The notes beneath the pieces are model-generated. The model was not told where the DNA came from and did not search any database. It worked only from the letters and a program-made list of their open reading frames with translations. Shown in pieces: positions 44,336 through 54,720 of a DNA stretch of 64,000 bases (position 1 is its first letter; the number at the start of each line of letters is the position of its first letter). The DNA lies in NCBI GenBank assembly GCA_963565915.1, contig OY751486.1, forward strand, positions 5,270,001 to 5,334,000. Direction: 5' to 3'. Made by a program: the position numbers and the translations under genes. This DNA is from Entoloma clypeatum (taxonomy: Eukaryota; Basidiomycota; Agaricomycetes; Agaricales; Entolomataceae).

Positions 44336-44703
44336 TGTTACGGACTAACGACTACGGACATATGCGCTTACTCTTTCACTTTTACTCATCGGCCCCCACT
44401 TACACATATTGTATTATACTTTATTTCCTTTAGTATACTTCGCTCCCGCGCTGACTCGCTTTCCGCAGCTGTCTGACTCATTCCGCAGTCAGCTTACTCA
44501 TTAGTGCATAGCCTTCCGCAGTCGCCTTACTCATGCGCACTGCCTTCCGCGATCTGACTCATTCGCTACCGCTCATAGTCAGTACTATATAAACCTCATG
44601 TACCATAGCTACATTCCTTAGATTTAGCAATCACATTGCTCTTCGCCTTTCCATCTTCCTGCATACTCTGCCCGAACCTTGGAACGGTTTGTTACGCATA
44701 ACA
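44336..44703 (+). repeat. 5' LTR of Gypsy-1b
   Basis: TATATAAA at 44586-44593; AGATTTAGCAA at 44620-44630; end GTTACGCATAACA. Confidence 0.92.
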
Positions 44704-44705
44704 AG

Positions 44706-44716
44706 TTGCTAAATCT
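44706..44716 (+). other. Self-priming site of Gypsy-1b
   Basis: TTGCTAAATCT two bases after the LTR, complementary to 44620-44630, the same layout as Gypsy-1a. Confidence 0.75.
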
Positions 44717-44730
44717 CGTTAGGTTTGCCC

Positions 44731-46361
44731 AGAGCGAAGAGAGCAACTACCAGATGAGTCAAGACGTCACGCTTCTTTGAAGACTTCACCAGTAACCCAT
44801 TCAGCACGCCAGAAGCCCGACAGGAGGAGCTAAGTCCTCGAGACAGTATCAATTTTACGCTTATCCAGCAGTACATCGAATCGGAGATCCGTCGCATCCT
44901 ACAGCAGGTGCTTGACGAAGAACTAGACAACGACGAGCATCGCCCCCACGGCGAGATAGCAGAGAGCATCCATCTTGCTCGGCAACACCAGATCGCGCGT
45001 TACAACGCCCGACAGAACAAACTCGAAAGCTTTCGCATTCAAGAAGGACCTCAGACAGGTCGGATCACAGAGATCAGAGAGTTTATCGGTGTCCAGACAA
45101 CCGTTATCAGAAGATTGATTAGGACACTCACATTGAGACGTCTCAGAGCCGCATCACCACGTCTTACTCGAAGCAGCAGATCTATGCCCACTTCACCACC
45201 GACGAGCAACAGACTGAGTACAACCGTTGGGCACGAAACGAGAGACTTGACCCCTTCTCGCGACCAACAGTCGCGCAGGAACAGAGATTCCTTAGAGATC
45301 TACAGAGGAAATACCCTGAACATTTTGCCACCGATTCCGCCGACGAGTCCCCTGACGAATTTACTTTTGACTCCGCACAGTCAGATACCGAACAGACGCC
45401 TAGAACAGGGACTCATTTTCAACCCCTACCTATATCCCGAACCCCATCTTCATCCCAACAATCCGACACCTCTCCTACTCCGCAGGTTCTAAACATGGCA
45501 GAAGCACCGACAGTACAAACAATGGATACATCCAAAATCATCAAAGATCCTGGGATGTTCAAAGACAGACACACCTTCGACGAGTGGTGGAAAGCCACCA
45601 AATTATACATCAGGTTCCAGAAGGGCCTGTCCGATGATCAGAAAATTCTTGCGGTGTTATCCCGCATGATGGAAGGGTCCAGTAAACACTGGGCCAGCAA
45701 CAAGTTAGACGACCTTGCCACCGATGGCGAGAACATCACCTGGTTAGGGTTCTCAGACGACATCGCTACGTGATTCTCTATTGCCAACAAGTCGGCAGCG
45801 GCCAAGGTGAGACTCAAAGTCCTGAAACAGGAGAAACGCACCATTGATGAATTCTTGGACGAATTCGAAGAGCTCTTGAAGCTGTCAAATCTTGGCGAAG
45901 AAACTGGGAAATAGATCCTGGAAAAGAACGTCAACCGCAGAATTTCTGAACAAGTGGCTAGCGATGGCAAGACGTACACTGATTACGCAAAGGAGATCCA
46001 AAACAAGGGACGACAGATGGAGGGACACGCATTAGTCATCCGAGGGGGTGGCGACACACGCACCGGATCAGGCACCACTTATGGTGGTCAAGGCAAAGCC
46101 ATGGAGATCGACAAAGCAGGAGTAGCCCGTTGCTACAACTGTCAGCGCTTTGGTCACCTTGCCAAAGACTGCAAAGCCCCAAAGAAGAAAGATGGTCGTA
46201 AGTGTTTCAACTGCGACCAAGAAGGACATATCGCGCGCAACTGCCGCAAGCCGAAGAAGAACTCTGGAAAGATTAGGAAGGTGTCTGATGGAGATACCGA
46301 TGATGATGAAACCATCACCATAGAAACCGATGAGAAGGATTTTCCCGAAGGGTCCGATTAA
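44731..46361 (+). pseudogene. gag: Gypsy-1b ORF1/Gag region with stops
   Basis: The ORF1 frame has TGA at 44755-44757 where Gypsy-1a has CGA, and is then open (44908-45492). The -1 frame carries MAEAPTVQTMDTSKIIKDPG from 45495. Gag is broken by TGA at 45771-45773 (CGA in Gypsy-1a) and by TAG at 45912-45914 (TAC in Gypsy-1a). After that KTYTDYAKEIQNKGRQMEGH and two CCHC knuckles run to TAA at 46361. There is no 10-bp Gag deletion here, so this copy shows the ancestral reading SRMMEGSSKHWASNKL. Confidence 0.85.
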
Positions 46362-46362
46362 A

Positions 46363-49300
46363 CGACGCTAAGTCACGACCCTTATCCATTAAACGAACTC
46401 GCTTGCCTGGTGCAGCTACAGACAATATAACTTATGTTATCCCTACAAAGCGAGCCGTTGCGTCAACTAAGATTGTCAAGGGAGATAAACCTCCGAAACG
46501 ACGAGAGATCAAGCTGCAAGCTCAGATCAAAACACGACGAGGACCAAAGGCCATTCGACCTGAGGTTGATAGCGGATGTGAACGCACATGTATCCATCCC
46601 AGAATAGTACGCGAACAGAACCTTCCCACATGGGGAATAAAGCCCATATCAATCCTAAATGCGGATGGATCGCCGAACCGACAACAGAAAGCAGAAAAAC
46701 TTGCCGAAGTCAAGCTGGACTTAGGAACACACCAGGAAACCGTGGAAGCAATGGTATTGGACATTGGGAGAACAGACATGCTTTTGGGACATGACTGGTT
46801 GGTGCACCACAACCCCACAATCAATTGGACGACCGGCGCTGTAACATTCAACTGGTGCCCATCAACATGTCAAACCAAACACTCGGATTTCAGGGTTAAC
46901 CTTAATGGTCGCAAACATTGGGTTCGCATGGTGGAAGTACGAGACAAGGACGCGCCCAAGAAATCGGATCAGAAATGGAAGCCCGGAGACCCCATATTGG
47001 AAGCAGTTACTCCCACACCACCTCCCACAACCAAACGACCCTCATACGTTGAACGTTTTGCCCATCTCTTTGAGAAAGAAAACTTTGACAAAATCCCAAA
47101 AGAAAGAGAATGGGACCACAGCATTGAACTTACACCGGACGCACCAAAGGAGCTAGGAGGAAACACGTATCCTATGACCCAAAAGGAGCAAGAAGAACTG
47201 GACGAATTCATCGATGAAGGCCTGGCAACCGGAAAGATCCGACCGTCCAAATCCCCTTATGCATCACCCTGCTTCTTCATTAACAAGAAAGACGGTTCCA
47301 AACGATTGGTACAGGATTATCGCACGGTCAATAAATTCACGGTTAAGGACAAATTCCCACTCCCACACATCAACGACCTCTTGGATGTATTGAAGGATGC
47401 AGTCTACTTCAATAAAATGGACATCATGTGGGGATACAATAACGTGCGGATCAAGAAGGGTGACGAATGGAAAGCCGCCTTCCTGACCAGCCGAGGATTG
47501 TTTGAACCATTGGTCATGTTTTTCGGTCTCTGCAACTCCCCGGGAACGTTCTCTCGGATGATGGCCAGCCTATTCAGGGATCAGATCCGTCGGCGCATCT
47601 GTGTGATTTACATGGATGACATAGTGGTTATTGGTAAAACCAAGGAAGAACTCGCCCGGAACACCGAAGAGATCTTGCAGATTCTGTCAGACAATGACCT
47701 GTTCCTAAAGGAGAAGAAGTGTCTTTGGGAAGTAACGAAATGCCCCATATTGGGATATGTCGTTGGAGAAGGACGTGTTGAGATGGAAACTGAAAAGGTG
47801 GACACAATCCGGAACTGGCGAGTACCCACATCAAAAAAGGAAGTCCAGAGGTTCCTGGGATTTGCCAATTTTTATTGACGCTTTATTGAAGGATACTCAA
47901 ACATCGCAAAGCCACTCACAACACTTACGGGAAATACAGCATTCACGTGGGAACCAGCGGCGCAAGAAGCATTTGAAGGTCTCATACGGGCAATCACGAC
48001 GGCACCAGTCTTGGCATTGCCCAAACCGGATGGACAGTTCAGGGTCAAAACCGATGCATCGGGTTATGCGATTGGAGCGGTACTTTCACAGAAACAAGAC
48101 GACAAGTGGCATCCTATCGCGTTCTTGTCGCGGACCATGTCCGCGGCTGAACAGAATTACGAGATATATGACAAGGAACTCTTGGCAGTCATGGAAGCAC
48201 TGAAGGACTGGCGACATTATCTACTTGAAGCCAAGGAACGTTTCGAGATCTTAACCGATCACAAAAACCTGGAGTATTTCCGGCGTCCTCAGGACCTAAA
48301 CCAACGACAGAGGCGCTGGAAGATGAAGTTACAAGACTATGACTTCGAACTGCGACATGTACCTGGGAAGACAAACGCAAAAGGAGACATCCTGTCACGT
48401 TTACCCTGGTATGAGACGGAACTCGAGCCGCAGGACAGCGACCAAATGCTCAAGGAGGGGCTATTTTTGAAACAATTGGAATCAGAAGATGTGATACAAA
48501 TGGAGATGTTCACGGAGGAACAATTCTTTGAAGGGGGTGAAACATCTGATTCCATCGAAATCGGAAACATCACAACCATCGAAAACCCATGGATCGCACG
48601 CATCAAGGCCTCGAATCGTATGGAGACAGAAGTAGCCCAGGGTCTGAAGAAGAATCCTCACTGGTACCAGCAGGAAAATGGCATCACCTACGCAGGAGAA
48701 TGAGTCTATGTTCCACCAGACCCACAATTGCGCCAAGAACTGATGTTTGAAACGCACGACGCACCAGTGGCAGGACATCCAGGACAATATCGAACACATG
48801 AACTCCTCACTCGCACCTACTGGTGGCCCACCATCCTACATGACATAAAGAAGTATGTGAAAGGTTGTGACACCTGTCAACGTAACAAGATCAGCCGCCA
48901 AAGGAGACACGCCCCTCTACACCCTAACGCCGCGCCAAGTCAACCATGGGAAGACATAGGGATTGACGTCGTGGGACCGATACCAGAATCTGATGGGAAG
49001 AACGCAATTCTGGTCATCACGGACAGACATTCAAAGAAGAAAGGAGCTAGCGCATACCGTCTTGATCTTCCCAAAACCTGGAAGATGATCCACCCTGTGT
49101 TCAACGAGACCCTGTTATCGCCATACGAAACCCCGAAGTATGCCATTCAGAAAAAGAAGCCAGCCCCTGATCCGATCATCATTGAAGGACGAGAAGAATA
49201 CCATGTCTCCACGATCCTGGACTCTCGGAAATTCCGTGGAAAGATCCAGTACCTTGTCCAATGGGAAGGGTATGGCCCAGAAGAGAACACATGGGAACCT

Positions 49301-49372
49301 CGGACTAATGTTCAGAACGCTCAAGACTTGATCCGAGATTTTCATCGGCAAAATCCATCGCGTCCACAATAA
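46363..49372 (+). pseudogene. pol: Gypsy-1b Pol polyprotein, two stops and an integrase deletion
   Basis: One frame, -1 to Gag. Protease EVDSGCERTC and LGHDWLVHHNP; RT with KKDGSKRLVQDYR, FGLCNSPGTFSRMM and YMDDIVVIG; TGA at 47876-47878 in FANFY-stop-RFIEGYS (CGA in Gypsy-1a); RNase H KTDASGYAIGAVLS; TGA at 48701-48703; integrase zinc domain with GHPGQYRTHELLTRTYWW and CDTCQRNK; then the first catalytic Asp (GIDVVGPI). An in-frame loss of some 650 bp joins DRHSK to KKGAS, removing the rest of the catalytic core. The C-terminal chromodomain-like module (YHVSTILDSRKFRGKIQYLV, then WEGYGPEENTWEP) remains. Confidence 0.9.
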
Positions 49373-49490
49373 AAAGAACAAACTTTGAGAACCATTTTCC
49401 ACACCGACTTCTGTCACATCGAGTTCCCCACTCCAACTCTTCTCGCCCAACACGCCGTTTTTCTTATACCTTTCAAACATCATTTCTGCC

Positions 49491-49862
49491 ATGTCCAACA
49501 TCACCGCCGCCTCCACCGATGCTTCCGATGTCAACCCCACCATCACCACCCCCATCGGTGAAGCGCTCTCCATGCGCGACCAGATCCATGCGCTCGAAAC
49601 CTCCGTCGCCGACATCCTCCACCGGCAGATGCATATCCGCCTTCATACCCTCTCCGATTTACCAACCGCCCCCACCGCTGAGGAGAAGCTCATCCTCAAA
49701 AACTATCCCAACACCCTTGCTGTCGAGAATCGACGCCTTCGCCTCGCCGTTCGAGGTTTAGAGTTTGCCACGGCGGTAAACGATGAACTGATAAAGGATT
49801 GGGGTAACCGAGTTGACCTGCCTGGGCCGATCCAAATGGCAACGATGGATGGGAGTAGGTAG
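49491..49862 (+). CDS. Gypsy-1b accessory ORF3, helical protein
   Basis: Intact 123-codon frame between pol and the 3' LTR, in sense orientation: MSNITAASTDASDVNPTITT, GEALSMRDQIHALETSVADI, LHRQMHIRLHTLSDLP, EEKLILKNYPNTLAVENRRL. A second copy lies at the same place in Gypsy-1a (52556-52918) with mostly conservative changes, which argues it is a real element gene. It is predicted helical with a heptad-like stretch, and has no signal peptide, membrane segment or zinc motif. It could be a nucleocapsid-like or assembly factor. No homologue recognised. Confidence 0.6.
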   Translation: MSNITAASTDASDVNPTITTPIGEALSMRDQIHALETSVADILHRQMHIRLHTLSDLPTAPTAEEKLILKNYPNTLAVENRRLRLAVRGLEFATAVNDELIKDWGNRVDLPGPIQMATMDGSR

Positions 49863-49895
49863 TCTGTGAGGACACAGACCTTGAGGAGGGGAACA

Positions 49896-50174
49896 TGTTA
49901 CGGACTAACGACTACGGACGTATGCGCTTACTTTTTCACTTTTACTCATCGGCCCCTGCTTACACATATTGTATTATACTTTATTTCCTTTAGTATACTT
50001 CGCTCCCACGCTGACTCGCTTTCCGCAGCTGTCTGACTCATTCCGCAGTCAGCTTACTCATTAGTGCATAGCCTTCCGCAGTCGCCTTACTCATGCGCAC
50101 TGCCTTCCGCAGTTACTGACTCATTCGCTACCGCTCATAGTCAGTACTATATAAACCTCATGTACCATAGCTAC
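49896..50174 (+). repeat. 3' LTR of Gypsy-1b, truncated
   Basis: Nearly identical to 44336-44614; preceded by the purine tract GAGGAGGGGAACA. It keeps the TATATAAA box but ends just before the presumed transcription start, so it could in principle start transcription into the adjoining RT fragment. Confidence 0.88.
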
Positions 50175-52431
50175 AAAGCTGCCTTCCTCACTAGTCGAGG
50201 ATTGTTCGAACCATTGGTCATGTTTTTCGGTCTTTGCAACTCCCTGGGAACGTTCTCTCGAATGATGGCTAGTCTATTCCAGGACCAGATCCGCCAACGT
50301 ATCTGCGTGATCTACATGGATGACATCATGGTTATCGGTAAAACCAAGGAAGAACTCGCGCGAAACACTGAAGAAATCCTACAGATCCTATCAGACAATG
50401 ATTTGTTCCTAAAGGAGAAGAAGTGTTTATGGGAAGTAACGAAATGTCCTATATTGGGATATGTGGTTGGTGAGGGATGTGTTGAGATGGAAACTGAGAA
50501 GGTGGATACAATTCGAAACTGGCGAGCACCCACATCAAAAAAGGAAGTTCAGAAGTTCCTTGGATTTGCTAACTTCTATCGACGATTTATTGAAGGGTAC
50601 TCAAACATTGCAAAACCTCTCACCGCGCTCACAGGCGGTACGGCATTTACTTGGGGACCAACAGAGCAGCAAGCTTTTGAAGGTCTCATATGGGCAATTA
50701 CATCGGCACCAGTCTTGGCATTACCGAAACCAGAGGGACAGTTCAGGGTTGAAACCGATGCATCGGGCTATGCAATTGGAGCAGTACTCTCTCAGAAGCA
50801 AGACGACAAATGGCACCCCATCGTGTTCTTGTCGCGGACCATGTCCGCGGCCAAACAGAATTACGAGATATACGACAAGGAACTTCTGGCAGTTGTGGAA
50901 GCATTGAAAGATTGGAGACACTATCTGCTCGAAGCCAAGGAACGTTTTGAAATCTTGACCGATCACAAGAACCTGGAATACTTCCGTCACCCTCAGGACC
51001 TGAATCAATGACAGCGACGCTGGAAAATGAAGTTACAGGACTATGACTTCGAATTACGGCATGTGCCCGGCAAGACCAATGTGAAAGCGGACATCCTGTC
51101 ACGCTTACCCTGGTATGAAGCGGAACTCGAACCACAGGACAGTGACCAAATGCTCAAGGAGGGACTATTCTTGAAACGATTGGAATCAGAAGATGTGGTA
51201 CAAATGGAGATGTTCACAGAGGAACAATTCTTTGAAGGGGGTGAAACATCTGATTCCATCAAAATTGGAAACGTCACGACCATTGAAAATCCGTGGATTG
51301 CACGCATCAAGATTAACCGACAAAAGGGACATGCTCCGCTACATCCCCATGCAGCACCAAGTCACCCATGGGAAGACATAGGAATCGACGTCGTGGGACC
51401 AATACCAGAATCTGATGGAAAAAACGCAATTCTGGTCATCACGGATAGACATTCAAAGATGCTTCACCTCATTCCGACAACCGTGGAACTATCGGCTGAA
51501 GGATTAGCCAAGATCTATTGGGATCAGATATGGAAGCTTCATGGGATCCCCAAGAAGATCATCAGTGATAGGGGACCACAGTTCGCTGCGAAGTTCATGG
51601 AGATACTCTGCCACATGTTAGGGATCAAGAGGAACCTGTCCACCGCATACCACCCACAGACTGATGGACAGGCCGAGCGATCACATCAGGAAACGGAAGC
51701 ATTCTTACGAAACTTTGTCAACCATCTACAGGATGATTGGGCAGAATGGATCGCAATCGCAGAGTTCCAGTACAATGACAAAGAACACCAGGCAACGAAG
51801 CACACCCCATTCTACCTCAACTACGGTTTACATCCGTGGAAGGGAGAACTCGTGTTAGAAGATACCAATACGGCTGCCAACAACTTCTTGAAAAAACTCA
51901 AACAGGCACGAGAAGAAGCCAATGCTGCGCTGAAACAAGCACAGGATCAGATGAAGAAGACAGTTGACACACGGCGAAGTCCGTCTCGGCTACCGCATCG
52001 GAGACAAGGTGTGGCTGGAAGGGACTAACATCAGGACCGATCGACCCTCAAAGAAACTTGATGCACTCCGACATGGACCATTCAAAGTCCTAGAAAAGAA
52101 AGGAGCTAGCGTGTACCTTCTTGATCTTCCGAAGACTTGGAAGATGATTCACCCTGTGTTCAACGAGACCCTGTTGTCACCATATGAAACTCCGAAGTAC
52201 GCCATCCAGAAAAAGAAACCAGCCCCTGATCCAATCATCGTCGAAGGACGAGAAGAGTACCATGTGTCTACGATCCTGGACTCTCGAAAGTTCCGCGGAA
52301 AGATCCAGTACCTCGTTCAGTGGGAAGGATATGGCCCAGAAGAGAACACATGGGAACCGCGAGCTAATGTTCAGAATGCTCAAGATTTGATCCGTGATTT
52401 CCATTGGCAGAACCCGTCACGTCCACGATAA
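50175..52431 (+). pseudogene. pol: Gypsy-1a Pol, RT to chromodomain
   Basis: Resumes at KAAFLTSRGLFEP. RT YMDDIMVIG; RNase H ETDASGYAIG; TGA at 51009-51011 (Gypsy-1b has CGA). A deletion at about 51310 joins WIARIK to INRQKGHAPL and removes the integrase zinc domain. The catalytic core is kept: GIDVVGPIPESDGK, ISDRGPQFAAKF and the Glu of GQAERSHQETE. A frameshift near 51972 precedes KVWLEGTNI, and the tail has the chromodomain-like WEGYGPEENTWEP. It is complementary to Gypsy-1b in which integrase part survives. Confidence 0.88.
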
Positions 52432-52555
52432 AAGACACCCGTTGAAATCAGCAACAGCATCGACCTCATCAGTCAAAAAAACCCACCGAGTTCTCCGCTC
52501 CGTCTTCAATATAGCTACTCCATTCTTCCTCTATCTCTCCAACATCCTCCGCACC

Positions 52556-52918
52556 ATGTCCACCGCCACCACCACATCCACTGAAACCAACCCCGCCATC
52601 ACTGCCCTCATGGGTGAAGCCCTCTCCATGAGAGACCAGATCCACGCGCTAGAAGCCTCGCTCGCCGACATCCTGCATCGACAGATGCACATCCGCCTCC
52701 ATTCTTTATCTGACCTCCCCGTCGCACCAACCCCCGAAGAGAAACAAATCCTTGGGAACTACACCCGTACGCTGGTCGTTGAAAACCGGCGCATCTGACT
52801 AGCCGTCCGGAGTCTCGAGCTCGCCGTCGCCATCAACAAAGAGCTAATAGACGATTGGAGCCTCAAGGAGAATGGCTCCTGGACAAACAACGACGATGCC
52901 GGAGGATGGGGACAATGA
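52556..52918 (+). pseudogene. Gypsy-1a accessory ORF3 with one stop
   Basis: Counterpart of 49491-49862: MSTATTTSTETNPAITALMG, EALSMRDQIHALEASLADIL, then a TGA at 52796-52798 within VENRRI-stop-LAVRSLE, and the terminal stop at 52916-52918. Otherwise colinear. Confidence 0.65.
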
Positions 52919-52952
52919 CTCTGTGAGGACACAGAGCTTGAGGAGGGGAACA

Positions 52953-53345
52953 TGTTACGGACTTACCGGTTTGTATGTTACGCACTTTTCCCTTGCATTG
53001 TACCTTCGTTATTTCTTTGACTCATCAGACCGCTTATTCATTTACCTTTACTCTACCATTCTCCTTTAGTATACTTCGCTCCCGCGCTGACTCGCACTCC
53101 GCAGTAGGGATTACTCAGTCCGCAGTCGTCTGACTCACTTCGCACTGCCTTTCCGCAGTTACTGACTCATCTGCACTGCCTTCCGCAGCTACTGACTCAC
53201 TCGCTACTGCTCGTAGCCAGTACTATATAAACCCCATGTATCATAGCTACATTCCTTAGATTTAGCAATCACTTTGCTCTTCGCCTTTCCACTTCCTGCA
53301 TACTCTGCCCGAACCTTGGAACGGTTTGTTAAGCATACAGTAACA
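52953..53345 (+). repeat. 3' LTR of Gypsy-1a
   Basis: 393 bp. Like 41705-42071, but with an extra TAGGGATTACTCAGTCCGCA-type insertion near 53105 and an altered end (GCATACAGTAACA). Confidence 0.9.
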
Positions 53346-53350
53346 CTACT

Positions 53351-53402
53351 CCGCTCCGACTCATCCGACGTTTTCCGACGTTGAGAAACACGCTACGTGA
53401 CA
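53351..53402 (+). repeat. 5' LTR of Gypsy-2, right part
   Basis: CCGCTCCGACTCATCCGAC... to CTACGTGACA. Rejoins 41704 once Gypsy-1a and its CTACT duplicate are removed. Confidence 0.9.
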
Positions 53403-53404
53403 GT

Positions 53405-53415
53405 ATATTTGAACT
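53405..53415 (+). other. Self-priming site of Gypsy-2
   Basis: ATATTTGAACT, two bases after the LTR, is the exact reverse complement of AGTTCAAATAT at 41484-41494, which sits 33 bases after the LTR TATA box. Sequence unrelated to the Gypsy-1 site but identical in layout and length (11 nt). Confidence 0.75.
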
Positions 53416-53453
53416 ACCACCATTCTTTGATTTACCCAACAACCTCTACCCAC

Positions 53454-54720
53454 ATGTCTCAAACCCGTAATACAGTTCGAACAACTAGGACTGCTCGTGC
53501 AGCAGCAGAACATTCATCCTCCACACCACGCTCTGCTTTTCTTCGAGGAACATGCAATGTAACCATTACCCCTCGAGGAGCCACAGCATCATCATCCGCT
53601 CCTACCCCCGGACCATCCGTTCCTCCGCCTTCTTCCGACTCTCAGCTCCCACCACTTCCTGCCAGTCCTCCACTAAACCCACCAACGGAACCCTCCGCAC
53701 CTCTAAATTCTGGCTTATTCGGCGGACCTCCAGGAGGATCTCCTCCTCCTTCCGACGGTAGTTTACATGGAGATTTGGACGACTCCGACTCCAATCCAGA
53801 TCAGGAACCCAATCTAGCTGAAGCCATTCTGCTCATGACCAAAGAGTTGAAACGTCGAGATACAAAGAAGAAAAAGTCGTATGCCAACGAACCGGATACC
53901 TTTGACGGATCCGATCCGCGCAAACTCTCCACATTCATTTTACAATGCAAACTTTACTTCTCCGACAACGACAACTTCGACTCAGAACATTCCAAAGTCA
54001 ACTTTGCCATGTCTTACTTCCGAAACCCTTCATTCTAGATGATGATGAACCCAATTGGCGGGGTTCTTTCCCCGAGTTCGTCCGACTTCTCCGCTCCGAG
54101 TTTGGTACCATTGACCCTCAGGGCGAAGCCGAAGAACAGTTGGACAACCTACGGATGAAGGAAAATCAAAAGATATTGAAGTACAACGTTGAATTCCAAC
54201 GTCTTGCTACCAAGACTGACTGGGATGAAAACTCCCTCCGACACCGCTACTACGTCGGACTTCCGGATCGGATCAAGGACATCCTCTCCCAACAACCCAA
54301 GATCAAGTCTTTACCAGACCTATGATCCGCGGCTCATACTATTGACGCTCGCTACTGGGAACGTCAATGAGAGAAATCCAGAACCGATAAACCCACTCCC
54401 AAGTCTGACAAGAAACAATCCGCTCTGAACCAATCCACTCCACAAACATCATCAAACAAACCCTCCGCTCCCGCTACCGCTTCCGTTTCCACATCCGCTC
54501 CGAAACCCGACCTCTCCAGTAAATTAGGCAAAGACAGCAAACTGACGTATCAAGAACGCAAACGTCGTTTCGATAATAACCTTTGCTTATTCTGCGGTAG
54601 CGTCGGACACGCTGTCAAGGACTGTCCCAAGTCCACCTCCTCCGCTTCCAAGGCTAAAGGGAAAGCCGCCCAAGTTGGCACTCAAGCCAAGGAAAAAGGT
54701 GTGAATCTTTTGAACAGGAT
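53454..54720 (+). pseudogene. gag: Gypsy-2 Gag, deleted and with stops
   Basis: ATG at 53454 (MSQTRNTVRTTRTARAAAEH). A Pro/Ser-rich N-terminus leads to the Gag core (KKKKSYANEPDTFDGSDPRK). A short deletion after MSYFR shifts the frame; the core continues as DDDEPNWRGSFPEFVRLLRS and LDNLRMKENQKILKYNVEFQ. TGA codons follow at 54323-54325 and 54368-54370. A CCHC knuckle CLFCGSVGHAVKDC lies at about 54590-54632. A further deletion after AKEKGVNLL removes the protease active site. Confidence 0.8.

Larger units (their letters stand above)
44336..50174 (+). mobile_element. Gypsy-1b inserted in Gypsy-1a pol
   Basis: LTRs 44336-44703 (368 bp) and 49896-50174 (truncated) belong to a sub-type starting TGTTACGGACTAACGACTACGG. 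The internal region holds gag, pol and ORF3. The right end is lost: the 3' LTR stops at CCATAGCTAC and joins Gypsy-1a RT at 50175. That one deletion took about 90 bp of LTR and about 490 bp of host pol. Confidence 0.9.
41705..53345 (+). mobile_element. Gypsy-1a, Ty3/Gypsy element with nested Gypsy-1b (TSD CTACT)
   Basis: TGTTACGGACT... at 41705 after CTACT (41700-41704); ...CAGTAACA at 53345 before CTACT (53346-53350). LTRs are 41705-42071 and 52953-53345 (the latter with about 26 bp extra). The internal region is cut at 44335 by Gypsy-1b and resumes at 50175 after a deletion. Gag, pol and ORF3 are all broken. Confidence 0.92.
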
